A DNA stretch of 46,924 bases, taken from positions 1 to 46,924 of the forward strand of contig JAGBES010000019.1 of assembly GCA_017936845.1 (NCBI GenBank), in the 5' to 3' direction. The notes beneath the pieces are model-generated. The model searched no databases, was not told the DNA's origin, and was given only the letters and a program-made list of their open reading frames with translations. This DNA is from Bacilli bacterium (GTDB lineage Bacteria; Bacillota_I; Bacilli_A; RF39; UBA660). This document shows positions 32,647 through 42,062 of the stretch, one piece after another (within the stretch, counting starts at the first letter, position 1; each line of letters opens with the position of its first letter). Both the position numbers and the translations under genes were made by a program.

Positions 32647-34401
32647 TCATTCCCCTATCTCATTATTTAGTTTATTTATTTCTAATATTTTTTCAGCATA
32701 TTCTGCTTTTTTTACTGGATCTAATTCCATTCTCATTAAATCTTTTAATCTTTTGCTTTCAAATTTAATATTATATCTTTTTATTGAATTAATATAATCT
32801 GTTATTTGTTCTTTTGAATACTCATCTTTTAGATTTAAAAGATTTATTTCTTTAATTATATTTATCAACTCTTCATTTTCATTTAGAGATATCATTAAAT
32901 CTGATATATTTATATAACCATTTTTTTTATAAAAATAATTTATTTCAAATGCTAATTTACGATATTTATCAGTTGGCATATATCCAATCTGATTTTGATA
33001 CATTTTTATTACTTCTACATTATTTAACATATAATATAAAAGATACTGTTCGGCTTTTATATACATATTTGTTTTTATTTCTTCTTTTTTTTCTATTTTT
33101 ACTTTTGTTTCTTTTTTGTTTTCTAATTTATTTTTTATTAGATTTGGATCTATATTTGATTCGTTACTAATTTTTTTTATTGTTATTTCTCTTAAAATAT
33201 CATCATCTATTTTATTTAATTCATCTATTACCTGATTTATATAATTGGACATATCTATGCTATTATTTAAGTCTTTATTTTCTTTTAAATAATGCATTTT
33301 AAAATCCATTACACTAATAGGATTATTTATTTTATTTAGAAATTTATCTTTTCCATATTTAAGTATGTATTCATCTGGATCTAAATTTTCTTCTAATCTT
33401 ACTATTTTAGGTGTTATTCCTAAAGCTATTAATTCATTACTACATGAGTATGTTGCTTTTTCTCCAGCTTTATCACCATCAAAACATAAAATAATATCTT
33501 TAGCTATTCTTTTAAGTAAAAGCGCTTGTTCTTTTGTTACAGCCGTTCCCATACTAACAACAACGTTTTTTATACCTACACTATAAGCTCTAAATAAATC
33601 CATGAATCCTTCCATTATAATTACTATTCCTCTTTTTCTAGCTTCTTCTTTTGCTCTAGAGTAATTATATAAAATCTCACCTTTTTTAAATATTTCTGTT
33701 TCTTTTGTGTTTTTATATTTTGAAGGAGTATTGTCTAAATATTTTTTATATATTCTTCCACTAAAACCTACTACTTTACCACTAGAATCTTCTATTGGAA
33801 ATATTATTCTATCATAGAACGAATCAAATATATTTATTCCATTTTTACCTATTAGACCACTTTTTTCTAATAATTTTTCATCGTATTCTTTCTTTAGTAA
33901 CAATCTGGATAACTTATTATCATTTAATGCTAGTCCAATTTTAAATTCTTTTATTATATCATCATCAATTTTTCTTTCTTTTAAATATTTTTTTGCTTCT
34001 AATCCATGATTTGTATTTATATTATTTTGATATAGTTTCGTTGCTATTTCATATATATCATATAATTTATTATTTTTATTTTGTTCTTTTATTCCTCTTA
34101 TATTTAAAGGTATCCCTGATTTATCAGCACACATTTTTACAGCTTCTATAAAGCTTATATGTTCATAATCTTGTAAAAAGGTAAATACTGTTCCAGTAGC
34201 ACCACATGAAAAACATGTATATATTTGTTTTTCTCTTGATACACTCATACTTGGATTTGTATCATCATGAAATGGACAAACTCCGAAAAGATTTTTCCCT
34301 TTACTTGTAAGTGGAATATAAGATGAAATAACATCAACTATATCAACACTATTTTTTATATTATTTATTGTATCATAGTCAAGTTTCTTTACTTCATTCA
34401 T
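32647..34401 (-). CDS. dnaG: DNA primase
   Basis: Makes the RNA primers for replication. The CHC2 zinc-binding domain is complete (C42, H45, C63, C66: CPFHDD and YTCFSCG), followed by the catalytic core with a TOPRIM domain ([13 protein letters not shown], then [13 protein letters not shown]). A C-terminal helicase-binding region of ~150 residues follows. The 584-residue length is normal. The start is ATG 34401: the upstream in-frame GTG (34410) is part of the GGGAGTG ribosome site. It is the first gene of the macromolecular-synthesis operon dnaG-rpoD-trmK. Confidence 0.97.
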   Translation of the reverse strand: MNEVKKLDYDTINNIKNSVDIVDVISSYIPLTSKGKNLFGVCPFHDDTNPSMSVSREKQIYTCFSCGATGTVFTFLQDYEHISFIEAVKMCADKSGIPLNIRGIKEQNKNNKLYDIYEIATKLYQNNINTNHGLEAKKYLKERKIDDDIIKEFKIGLALNDNKLSRLLLKKEYDEKLLEKSGLIGKNGINIFDSFYDRIIFPIEDSSGKVVGFSGRIYKKYLDNTPSKYKNTKETEIFKKGEILYNYSRAKEEARKRGIVIIMEGFMDLFRAYSVGIKNVVVSMGTAVTKEQALLLKRIAKDIILCFDGDKAGEKATYSCSNELIALGITPKIVRLEENLDPDEYILKYGKDKFLNKINNPISVMDFKMHYLKENKDLNNSIDMSNYINQVIDELNKIDDDILREITIKKISNESNIDPNLIKNKLENKKETKVKIEKKEEIKTNMYIKAEQYLLYYMLNNVEVIKMYQNQIGYMPTDKYRKLAFEINYFYKKNGYINISDLMISLNENEELINIIKEINLLNLKDEYSKEQITDYINSIKRYNIKFESKRLKDLMRMELDPVKKAEYAEKILEINKLNNEIGE

Positions 34402-34451
34402 AAAAAACACTCCCTAGTATTAATATACGACAAAAAAATTTAAAATCCTTT

Positions 34452-35390
34452 TTATTTTACTAAAAAAGTTGTTTCATTTATAAATTTATAATTTGTTTTA
34501 TATTTTAATTGTCTTATTAATCTAAACATTGCATCATCTTTTCCTTTTGCTTCTATCATAATATCAAAATCCTTATTAACAAATTTTATTTTCTCTATAA
34601 ATTTTATAAATTCATCACTATCTATATATTCATTATGACTTCTTTTTTCTTTTTTATTTTTTGGACTTGAAAAATGTATTTTAGGTGTTGTCTTCCAAGT
34701 AGAAAATATTTTTTCTATATAATTTTCTATTTTTTCATTATTATTATTACATTTATAATGATGATAATCTAATACCATAGGAATATTTAATGTATTAGCT
34801 ATTTTTAATGTATTTCTTATATTATATGTTTTATCATCATTTTCTAATATTATCATTTCTTTTAATTCCTTATTTAATAAATTAAAATTATCTATAAATC
34901 TTTTCATACTTTCTTTTTTTCCATTTGTTTTACTTCCTATATGTAAGACTAAATTAGAATTTATCTGCATAGCATTAAACATATTTTGACAAAATTCGAG
35001 TATATTAATAGTAGAATTTATAGTTGATTCATTTATACTGTTTAAAACACAATATTGATCTGGATGCATATCTACTCTTAAATTATTATTTTTTATAATA
35101 TTTCCTATTTCTATAAATTCTTTTTCATATTTTTTAAATACTTCATATGATACATTTGGATGAGTAGCAAGTGGAATTAAATTTGATGTCATTCTATAAA
35201 AGTATATTTGATTTTTTATATTATAATTTAATATTTCTTTTAATGCTTCAAAATTAGATTTTATTATTTTATCTAATTTTTCATTTCCATATTCTTCTCC
35301 TAATTTTTTATAATATTTATATGTTAAAGTGCTAGAAGATGTAATATCCAGTGCATTTGTTATACATGCATACCCTAGTCTTATTTTCAT
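34452..35390 (-). CDS. uvsE: UV damage endonuclease (UvsE/UVDE family)
   Basis: TIM-barrel endonuclease that nicks 5' to UV photoproducts, an alternative to UvrABC that is common in spore formers. The family opening RLGYACITNAL, YRMTSNLIPLATHPNV, LRVDMHPDQYCVLNS, LVLHIGSKTNGKKESM, IILENDDKTYN and VLDYHHYKCN are all recognisable; the His, Glu and Asp residues in them form the three-metal site. The length of 312 residues is usual. It is divergent from a membrane protein gene with a 39-bp gap. It stands alone, downstream of nothing obviously SOS-regulated. Confidence 0.93.
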   Translation of the reverse strand: MKIRLGYACITNALDITSSSTLTYKYYKKLGEEYGNEKLDKIIKSNFEALKEILNYNIKNQIYFYRMTSNLIPLATHPNVSYEVFKKYEKEFIEIGNIIKNNNLRVDMHPDQYCVLNSINESTINSTINILEFCQNMFNAMQINSNLVLHIGSKTNGKKESMKRFIDNFNLLNKELKEMIILENDDKTYNIRNTLKIANTLNIPMVLDYHHYKCNNNNEKIENYIEKIFSTWKTTPKIHFSSPKNKKEKRSHNEYIDSDEFIKFIEKIKFVNKDFDIMIEAKGKDDAMFRLIRQLKYKTNYKFINETTFLVK

Positions 35391-35429
35391 TTTATCACCA
35401 TTTATAATATGGTTAGAAAGGAGCTTTTT

Positions 35430-35966
35430 ATGACATTAAAAAAAGTAAAAATTATTAGTATTATTGGTACATTTTTATTATGTTTTTTAACACATTTTTT
35501 ATATGAGGTATTTCCTAATAATTTATTTTCTATATTTTTTCCTGTTAATGAAAGTATTTGGGAACATATGAAAATGTTATTTACAACTATCTTATTATTT
35601 AGTTTGTTTGAGTATTTTTTATTAGTTTACTTTAAATTGAATTTTAATAATTTCGTTTTTTCTAAATTTATTGAAGCTATATTATCTATTCCTTTATATT
35701 TGTTTTTATTCCTACCGATCTACTATAAATTTGGTGAAAACATGTTTGTATCTATTTTTTTGATGTTAATAGTTATTATAATAGTGTCAATTATTAGTTA
35801 TAAATTTATGACTTTAAATAACTTTAAATATTCTAATATTATTGGTATTATTTTAATTATTATTTCTTATATTACATTTGGTTATTTAACTTATAATCCT
35901 ATAAAAACACATTTATTTTTAGATACTGAAAATGAAAAATATGGAATAAATGATTATAACATATAA
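35430..35966 (+). CDS. Five- or six-span membrane protein, DUF6512-like
   Basis: 178 residues with hydrophobic segments at about 8-25, 45-65, 78-98, 102-125 and 133-155. The first loop carries FFPVNESIWEHMKMLF, a stretch I associate with the DUF6512 group of Firmicute membrane proteins; the function of that group is unknown to me. I choose ATG 35430, because AAAGGAG (35417-35423) lies 6 nt before it; the longer frame from 35409 would run through that site. Monocistronic, convergent with the 292-aa gene. The C-terminal tail (LDTENEKYGINDYNI) is polar. Confidence 0.68.
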   Translation: MTLKKVKIISIIGTFLLCFLTHFLYEVFPNNLFSIFFPVNESIWEHMKMLFTTILLFSLFEYFLLVYFKLNFNNFVFSKFIEAILSIPLYLFLFLPIYYKFGENMFVSIFLMLIVIIIVSIISYKFMTLNNFKYSNIIGIILIIISYITFGYLTYNPIKTHLFLDTENEKYGINDYNI

Positions 35967-35984
35967 AAACACTAATGTGTTTTT
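35965..35984. terminator. Bidirectional terminator
   Basis: AAAAACAC (35965-35972) pairs with GTGTTTTT (35977-35984) around TAAT, with T-rich flanks on both strands; it ends the DUF6512-like gene and the 292-aa gene. Confidence 0.82.
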
Positions 35985-36850
35985 ATTTTTGTTATATTAT
36001 CTTGATCTTCATTATATTTTTTAAATGCATTAATTACTTCATCATATCCTACTTTATTATATATTTTTAATTCTTTTTCTCTAAAACTATAATTTATTTG
36101 TTCTATTTCATCTTCGTCTAAAAAATTAAACATTGTTCTTAAATATAAAGATCTAATTTTAGAATTAATTGAATTATTTAAATCTCTATATGAATGCATT
36201 ATAACAATATCTTTTTCTATTGCTTCTATTACATAATTATTTAACATATATTCATAATCTGATTTAAAATCTTCCCATAAATTATCATATAAATTATCTT
36301 CTGATTTTACTAATTGTTTTATATCATTATTTTCTTTTATTTTTTCCTCTAAATATGATGAAATAAATGATAAATTTTTAATATATTCTTTATTATTTGG
36401 TATTTTTTCCAGTTGCATTAAATATAAAAATTTTATTTCTATATTTGCTATTATTTTTTCAGCTAATTCTATCATAGCATTTTCTATGAAATTACTTTCT
36501 AATATAATTTGATCATTTAAAGTTACTGAAGTCATTTTTTCATTTGAATAATCACACAATAATTTATCTGATAATTTATTATAAATTCTTCTTATTATAA
36601 AAGCTTTTTTATCTCCATATAATAAAACTTCATAATTATCATCTTCATTTTGATTTATTTTATCATATTCTTCCTCTACATACTCTAAAAATTCATTGAA
36701 TTTATTTAAACTCAATTTATTAAAAATACTATCATATATTGAATCTTCTAATGATAATATATAATTTAGTATTTTTTTGTCATTTATATTATATTTATCA
36801 TACAATTTATCAGTAAACTGATAGATATCTTTATATATTTGTTTTATCAT
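35972..36850 (-). CDS. Unknown 292-aa helical protein, partner gene of the SpoIIID-like regulator
   Basis: Not recognised. It is acidic overall, Asn/Glu/Lys/Ile/Tyr-rich, predicted to be almost entirely alpha-helical, with no signal peptide, membrane span, metal-binding cluster or nucleotide-binding loop. Examples of the helices are YKDIYQFTDKLYDKYN, NAMIELAEKIIANIEIKFLYLM and YRDLNNSINSKIRSLYLRTMF. It begins one base after the SpoIIID-like gene ends, so the two are surely co-transcribed and probably translationally coupled. A scaffold or regulator-binding protein is possible, but there is no direct evidence. Confidence 0.7.
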   Translation of the reverse strand: MIKQIYKDIYQFTDKLYDKYNINDKKILNYILSLEDSIYDSIFNKLSLNKFNEFLEYVEEEYDKINQNEDDNYEVLLYGDKKAFIIRRIYNKLSDKLLCDYSNEKMTSVTLNDQIILESNFIENAMIELAEKIIANIEIKFLYLMQLEKIPNNKEYIKNLSFISSYLEEKIKENNDIKQLVKSEDNLYDNLWEDFKSDYEYMLNNYVIEAIEKDIVIMHSYRDLNNSINSKIRSLYLRTMFNFLDEDEIEQINYSFREKELKIYNKVGYDEVINAFKKYNEDQDNITKIKTH

Positions 36851-36851
36851 T

Positions 36852-37163
36852 TTATCGCCTCTTCATTCCTGTAAATTTTCCTTCTCGATCCTTTAACGAT
36901 TCATTATTAATTGTAGATATAATTCCGCCCATTAAATTTCCTTCTTCTTTTTTTGATTGTAATTTTTCTTTTATTTTTAATTTTGTATTTATACCTAGTT
37001 CAAATTCTATATATGGATCATTTAGATATCTTTGAATTGTTGATGTTGATTTTCCAAGTATCATAGCAATATCTTTTATATAATAATCATTTTCTAAAAA
37101 AAGTTTAGCACTCATCAATATACATTTTTCTTTTTCTATTATATTTTTTTCTTTTTTATTCAT
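36852..37163 (-). CDS. SpoIIID-like sporulation transcriptional regulator
   Basis: A 103-residue DNA-binding protein. The helix-turn-helix is at about residues 19-48 (LENDYYIKDIAMILGKSTSTIQRYLND), matching the SpoIIID layout TKKTVRVIAKEFGVSKSTVHKDL. It is followed by the family's helix and a basic end in which EGNLMGGIISTIN aligns with the ERHIRGGxAT element of SpoIIID. In Bacillus SpoIIID switches mother-cell transcription between sigma-E and sigma-K stages. The similarity is distant, so a SpoIIID-family assignment is likely but orthology is not certain. GGGG precedes the ATG. It forms an operon with the 292-aa unknown. Confidence 0.65.
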   Translation of the reverse strand: MNKKEKNIIEKEKCILMSAKLFLENDYYIKDIAMILGKSTSTIQRYLNDPYIEFELGINTKLKIKEKLQSKKEEGNLMGGIISTINNESLKDREGKFTGMKRR

Positions 37164-37221
37164 ATAATTCCCCCTTTATTTAATGTTTCTTATATTAACA
37201 AATAATAAGTAAAATTGCAAG

Positions 37222-37250
37222 AAAAAATCCAAATTATTTGGATTTTTTTA
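37222..37250 (-). terminator. Terminator of the tmk gene
   Basis: Perfect 12-bp stem (37222-37233 with 37237-37248) around TTA; T-run on the minus strand. The tmk stop codon is in the loop. Confidence 0.88.
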
Positions 37251-37935
37251 TTATTTTTTTATTTATTTCTTTTTTTACTATTTCATACAATTCTTCATTA
37301 ATATCTTCTATTGATTTTATATTTTTATCTTTAACACAATCTATTGTTTCAAAATTATATAATTCAGCTATTTCTAAAAATGAATTTTCAGCATTTTTTA
37401 AATGATTTTCATCTTTTTCATGTTGATCAGCTATTTCTACTCTATTTTGTTTTAATATTTTAGAATATTCTGTAGGCATATGTAAAAATATTTTTATATC
37501 TGGCTCTGGTAAACCTAATAAATCAAATTCTAATTGTTCTAACCATCTATACATTTCTTGTCTTTCTTTTTTATCTTTAATTTTACCACCTTGATGAGCC
37601 ATATTTGAATAAACATATCTATCTAATATTATATCAATACCATTTTCTATATCTTTATTTATTTTTTCTATATTATATAATCTATCTGCAGCATAATAAA
37701 GTGATGCGACTTTATAAGGTACTTGTGGCGCACCTTCATTAAACCAACCATCACATATATAGTTTTTACCTAAATAAGGTCCTCCAACTATTTTTCCTGT
37801 TGGTGTATCATACATTGGAAAACTATATCTTTTAACTTGTCTATTGTCATTTGTCAATTTTTCTACTAATTTTTTTGTTTGTGTTTCTTTACCTGAACAA
37901 TCTGTTCCTTCTACAACTATTAATTTTCCTCTCAT
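37234..37935 (-). CDS. tmk: Thymidylate kinase (dTMP kinase)
   Basis: Phosphorylates dTMP to dTDP. P-loop EGTDCSGKETQT (residues 9-20): the position after the invariant Lys is Glu instead of Ser/Thr, a variant I also recall (as Gln or Ala) from a longer clostridial subtype. The DRY motif is ILDRYVYSNMAHQG, and the family's phosphate-contact region reads YSFPMYDTPTGKIVGGPYLG. The insertion CDGWFNEGAPQVPYKVASLYYAADR also belongs to the long subtype. The lid region carries KQNRVEIADQHEKD. At 233 residues it is longer than the usual ~210. In Bacillus tmk lies near holB; here it stands apart. Confidence 0.87.
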   Translation of the reverse strand: MRGKLIVVEGTDCSGKETQTKKLVEKLTNDNRQVKRYSFPMYDTPTGKIVGGPYLGKNYICDGWFNEGAPQVPYKVASLYYAADRLYNIEKINKDIENGIDIILDRYVYSNMAHQGGKIKDKKERQEMYRWLEQLEFDLLGLPEPDIKIFLHMPTEYSKILKQNRVEIADQHEKDENHLKNAENSFLEIAELYNFETIDCVKDKNIKSIEDINEELYEIVKKEINKKIIKKSK

Positions 37936-37999
37936 TTTATATTCTCCATTCCATATTTTATTTATTATGAATTAAAAAGTTATTTATTTCAATAATTTT

Positions 38000-38590
38000 T
38001 TAATCACTTATTTCATTATTATTAAAATTAGCATTTAAAAACTTTCTACTTGCTAAAAAATCACACATATGTACAAATTTTTGATATTTATTTATCGGTT
38101 TTGGGAGTACTTCATTTCCTTTATAATCTGTATTCCATGGTCCCATGTGTGACTCTATAACATTTGTAATAAAATCTATTTCTCCATCTGTTAATGTTAG
38201 TTTATCTTTATTTTCTTTTATATAATTAGCTATTAATAATGGATGTTCTACTAATGTATATTCTGATTTTTGAAGTCCAGATTTTAAACCATCATGTAAT
38301 ACTAAAGCAAATATCATTAAATCTTTTTCATTATCTGTAAACTTTCCAGTTATTGATTCATCACTATATAATTCATGTGCTATTCTAACAGCAAATTTAG
38401 TGTGTCTAACAAGTCCACCTTCTCCTAATGAAAATGGTGGGTGATATTTTCCAGTTGATGAAGCTGGAACACTAAAAAAATAATCTGGAAGTAATTCAAC
38501 CATTATTTTTAAATTATCTCTATATTTCTTATTTTTAATATATGTGTACTCTTTATTAAAAATTTCTTCTTTTGTTTTTGACTCAATCAT
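38000..38590 (-). CDS. HD-domain phosphohydrolase
   Basis: 196 residues with an HD-superfamily metal site in the right order: H63 (LVRHTKFAVRIA), H99-D100 (LVLHDGLKSG), H116 (VEHPLLIANYI), H148 (ESHMGPW) and D176 (HMCDFLASRKFL). The extra histidines between HD and the last Asp suggest a two-metal enzyme, as in YqeK- or PDE-like HD proteins, so a phosphate-ester substrate (nucleotide or dinucleotide) is likely. It overlaps hemW by 4 bp (ATGA). The N-terminal region SVPASSTGKYHPPFSLGEGG looks like a substrate loop. The exact reaction is unknown. Confidence 0.8.
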   Translation of the reverse strand: MIESKTKEEIFNKEYTYIKNKKYRDNLKIMVELLPDYFFSVPASSTGKYHPPFSLGEGGLVRHTKFAVRIAHELYSDESITGKFTDNEKDLMIFALVLHDGLKSGLQKSEYTLVEHPLLIANYIKENKDKLTLTDGEIDFITNVIESHMGPWNTDYKGNEVLPKPINKYQKFVHMCDFLASRKFLNANFNNNEISD

Positions 38591-39675
38591 AATTCACCTA
38601 TAAAATTAATTAAAACTTCATTTGATAAATATATATATTTTTCATTTATAAATATATAGTTATCTTTTTTTATTAATTTCCCTTCCTCTAATAATTTATC
38701 TATTTTAAATACTTTTTCTATTTCTTCATGATACTTTTCTTTAAATGTATTTAAATTCACACCTTCTAATTTACGAAGTCCTAATATCATTTCATTTTGC
38801 ATATTTTCTATTTTAGTCATTTTTTCTTTATCTTTTATATAATTACTTTTTAAGTATTCATTTATACTTGATGTATTTGTATATCTTATATTATTTATAA
38901 ATCCACTAGCACCTAATCCAAAACCATAGTATTCATTATTAGACCAATATGTTAAATTATGCTTTGATTCATATCCTTTTTTTGAAAAATTACTTATTTC
39001 ATAATGGATAAAACCTTGTTCTTTTAATTTTGTACAAATAAATTTATACATTTCATAATCCAATTCTTCATCTATATTTTTTTCTTTATCTATATAAAGT
39101 TTTGTATGTGGTTCAATTATAAGAGAATATGTTGATATATGATTTATATCTAATTTTAAAAATTGTTCTATATCATCTTTTAACATTGAAATTGTTTGAT
39201 TTTTTAAAGCATATATCAAATCTATATTAATATTATCAAAATATTTTTTTGCTTCTACTACTTTTTTAAACACTTCATCTCTTGTATGAAATCTATTTAG
39301 ATATTTTAAATTATCTTCATTAAATGTTTGAACTCCTATACTAAGTCTATTAATATTATATTTTTTTAAAAGTTTTAGTTTTTCTATATTTAATGACTCT
39401 ATATTACATTCAAATGTATATTCATATTTTTTATTTAATTTAAATATTTGTACTATTTTTAATAATTTTTCTAATTGTTTAATATTTAAACTACTTGGTG
39501 TTCCCCCACCTATATAGATTGTATTTATTAAATCATTTTTATAATTTAATTTTATTTCTTTTTCTAATTCATTTAAATACATATCTACTAATTTTTCATT
39601 ATAATACATTTTTGTAAAATCACAATAAGAACATATATGATTACAAAATGGTATATGAATATATACTGATTTCAT
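38587..39675 (-). CDS. hemW: Radical SAM heme chaperone HemW
   Basis: A HemN-like radical SAM protein; HemW proteins bind and insert heme into respiratory enzymes rather than oxidise coproporphyrinogen. It begins YIHIPFCNHICSYCDF, with the CxxxCxxC cluster ligands at C11, C15 and C18 and the Phe typical of HemW after the third Cys region. It then has TIYIGGGTPSSL, SIGVQTFNEDNLKYLNR and IDLIYALKNQT. The 362 residues are normal. It overlaps the HD gene by 4 bp. In Bacillus this gene (yqeR/hemN) lies next to lepA in the gpr region; here it has moved away. No heme biosynthesis genes are in the window. Confidence 0.9.
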   Translation of the reverse strand: MKSVYIHIPFCNHICSYCDFTKMYYNEKLVDMYLNELEKEIKLNYKNDLINTIYIGGGTPSSLNIKQLEKLLKIVQIFKLNKKYEYTFECNIESLNIEKLKLLKKYNINRLSIGVQTFNEDNLKYLNRFHTRDEVFKKVVEAKKYFDNINIDLIYALKNQTISMLKDDIEQFLKLDINHISTYSLIIEPHTKLYIDKEKNIDEELDYEMYKFICTKLKEQGFIHYEISNFSKKGYESKHNLTYWSNNEYYGFGLGASGFINNIRYTNTSSINEYLKSNYIKDKEKMTKIENMQNEMILGLRKLEGVNLNTFKEKYHEEIEKVFKIDKLLEEGKLIKKDNYIFINEKYIYLSNEVLINFIGEL

Positions 39676-39750
39676 TTAATCACCATTATAATTATAAAAT
39701 AATTATTTAATTAAATCAATAAAATTAATAAAACATACAAACATATTTTC

Positions 39751-40353
39751 TTATTTTAAATTTTCTTTCATTAATTTTTCTATTTTTTTATAAAGTATAT
39801 TATTAGCTTCTTCTAATGACATATCTTCTACTTTGAATGGTTCTCCAAATTTTATTTTTAAGTTTTTACTTCTAAATTTATAATCCCCAGTAAGGCCAAA
39901 TGGCACTATTAAGGCATCAGTTTTCTTTGCCATTGATACTGTTCCATATTTAAATGGTAATAAAAAGTCTTTTGTTTTATTCCTTGTTCCTTCTGGAAAT
40001 AAACCAACTGCACCATTATTTTTTAATATTTCCAAAGCTTTTTCTTTTGCTTTTTCATCTTTTTTACTTCTATCTACTGATATGCACCCAGTTGCTTTAA
40101 AAAACCAAGACATTTTTGAATCAAAGTATTCTTTTTTTGCCATATAGTTTATAAATCTTTTTGTTGCGATTATTGTTAGACACTGATCATATACATGTTT
40201 GTGATTTCCTACTATTAATATTGGACCTTCTTTAGGAATTGCTTCTTTATTTATTATTTTAGGATTATAATATAATTTAAATATTGGTCCTAATATAAAT
40301 TTACTTATTTTATATAATATTGGTGTTTTAATAATCATCATCTCCATCATCAT
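39751..40353 (-). CDS. 1-acyl-glycerol-3-phosphate acyltransferase-like protein (PlsC family)
   Basis: Transfers an acyl chain to lysophosphatidic acid or a related lysolipid at the membrane. The catalytic NHxxxxD motif is NHKHVYD (H51, D56), and the substrate-binding block is GLFPEGTRN, followed by PFKYGTVSMAKKT and IVPFGLTG. The start is uncertain: five ATG codons cluster at 40338-40353 inside the 3' end of the ligase gene, with GGAG among them, so translation is probably coupled to the ligase stop. It is the last gene of a three-gene lipid operon. Confidence 0.87.
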   Translation of the reverse strand: MMMEMMIIKTPILYKISKFILGPIFKLYYNPKIINKEAIPKEGPILIVGNHKHVYDQCLTIIATKRFINYMAKKEYFDSKMSWFFKATGCISVDRSKKDEKAKEKALEILKNNGAVGLFPEGTRNKTKDFLLPFKYGTVSMAKKTDALIVPFGLTGDYKFRSKNLKIKFGEPFKVEDMSLEEANNILYKKIEKLMKENLK

Positions 40354-42061
40354 CTTGTAATGATTTAAAGTCTATTTTTCCTAATCTTGTCTTTGGAAGT
40401 GCTTTTCTAAATACATATTTATATGGACACATATAATGAGATAAATTTTTTTTACAATAATCCTTTATAGCCATTTTTTTAAATATTCCAGCATTTTTTC
40501 CATCTTTTAATACTATAAATGCTTTAGGTACATTTACTTTATATGGATGTGGCATAGCAACTACTGTACATTGAAGTACATCTGGATGTCTTTCGATTAC
40601 TTCTTCTATATGTGATGGATAGACATTATAACCTGATGTTATTATCATTCTTTTAATTCTTTGATCATAAAATAAATATCCATCTTCATCCATGTGTCCC
40701 ATATCACCAGTATGAAGCCATACATGTCCATCTTTATGTACTTGTAATGCATCATTAGTTTCTGATTCGTCGTTTAAATATCCTTTCATTACTGTAGGAC
40801 CATTTATACAAATTTCTCCTATCTTTCCATATGGTAGTGTTTCTCTAGTTGCTGGATCTATTATTTTTATATGATTTCTTGGAAGTGGTAATCCTATACT
40901 TTCTTCTTTTCTTCTATCATCATAACATAAACATACAGCTGCTAGGGCTTCACTTAGTCCATATCCTTGTGTAATTTTTACTTCACAATTATGTTCTTTT
41001 AAATATATATTTATTTTATCTTCTAGTATTTTATTTATTTTGTCACCACCACTAATTACATATTTCATATATGATAAATCAAAGTTTTTTACATTATGAC
41101 TATTTATCAATGCTTCATATAATGTTGGAACTCCAAGTATTGTTGTTGGTTTAGTTTTGTTAATTAATATATCAAATTTTTTAGCATCAAATTGTGGTAC
41201 TAATATTGTATAAAAGCCAAAACAAAGTGGTGTATGCATACAAACACTAAGTCCAAATCCATGAAAATTAGGCATAATTGCTATCGTTGAATCACCTGGA
41301 ACTAATTTTTTTAATACTATTTTTTCTTGAATTGCTGATACATTAAATGCTTTATTTGTTAATACTACATATTTAGGTTTACCACTTGTACCTCCACTAT
41401 GTAGTATAACTGCTGGGGTATTTTTATCAATTAATTGTTTTTTTACTCTTTTTATTTTTAAATGTTTTTTAATAAAATAGTTCCATGATATGTATTTTTT
41501 ATTTTTTGGATATTTTTTATATTTTCTTTTTCTTGTTAAATTATATCCTATATGCATTATTAAATTCATAGAATTAGCGGGTGATACAAATATTACTTTT
41601 TCTATTTTTGTTTTATCTATTATATTTTTTAATTTTTCGTAATTTATATCAATCATAATCAATATTTTAGAATTTGTATTATTAACTGATTCTTTTATTT
41701 CTTCTTCTGCTGATAAAGGATGAATCATATGTGCTATTGCACCTATTTTATTTAATGCATATAAAGCAATTAATACTTCTGGTGTATTTGGCATACATAT
41801 AGTTACTATATCACCTTTTTTTATTCCATAATATGTAAAAGATTTACTAGCCTTTTCTATTTGTTTTATTAATTTTTTATATTTTGTTTTTTTACCAAAG
41901 TATTCTATAGCTGTATTATTTGGATATTTTAGTGCACTATCCAGTACCATTTCATACATTGTTTTATTTGGTATCTTAAAATTTAATTCTTCTTCTTTAT
42001 AATATTTCTTCCAAGGTTCATCAAATTTCTTTTTATTTTTAAATATTTTAAATATTCCCAT
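40328..42061 (-). CDS. AMP-forming acyl-CoA synthetase (fatty acid-CoA ligase like)
   Basis: Activates a carboxylic acid through an acyl-adenylate. ANL-superfamily motifs: A3 SGGTSGKPK (residues 222-230), the A5 motif QGYGLSEALA, A7/A8 LHTGDMGHMDEDGYLFYDQRIKRMI and the C-terminal catalytic Lys region KTRLGKIDF. The start MGIFKIFKNKKKFDEPWKKYY, and a Lys/Arg-rich insertion near residue 180 (LTRKRKYKKYPKNKK), could lie against the membrane. Its neighbours on both sides are PlsC acyltransferases, so it most likely supplies acyl groups for phospholipid assembly. Carrier (CoA or ACP) and chain length are not shown by the sequence. It begins 1 bp after the upstream acyltransferase. Confidence 0.88.
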   Translation of the reverse strand: MGIFKIFKNKKKFDEPWKKYYKEEELNFKIPNKTMYEMVLDSALKYPNNTAIEYFGKKTKYKKLIKQIEKASKSFTYYGIKKGDIVTICMPNTPEVLIALYALNKIGAIAHMIHPLSAEEEIKESVNNTNSKILIMIDINYEKLKNIIDKTKIEKVIFVSPANSMNLIMHIGYNLTRKRKYKKYPKNKKYISWNYFIKKHLKIKRVKKQLIDKNTPAVILHSGGTSGKPKYVVLTNKAFNVSAIQEKIVLKKLVPGDSTIAIMPNFHGFGLSVCMHTPLCFGFYTILVPQFDAKKFDILINKTKPTTILGVPTLYEALINSHNVKNFDLSYMKYVISGGDKINKILEDKINIYLKEHNCEVKITQGYGLSEALAAVCLCYDDRRKEESIGLPLPRNHIKIIDPATRETLPYGKIGEICINGPTVMKGYLNDESETNDALQVHKDGHVWLHTGDMGHMDEDGYLFYDQRIKRMIITSGYNVYPSHIEEVIERHPDVLQCTVVAMPHPYKVNVPKAFIVLKDGKNAGIFKKMAIKDYCKKNLSHYMCPYKYVFRKALPKTRLGKIDFKSLQDDDGDDDY

Positions 42062-42062
42062 T

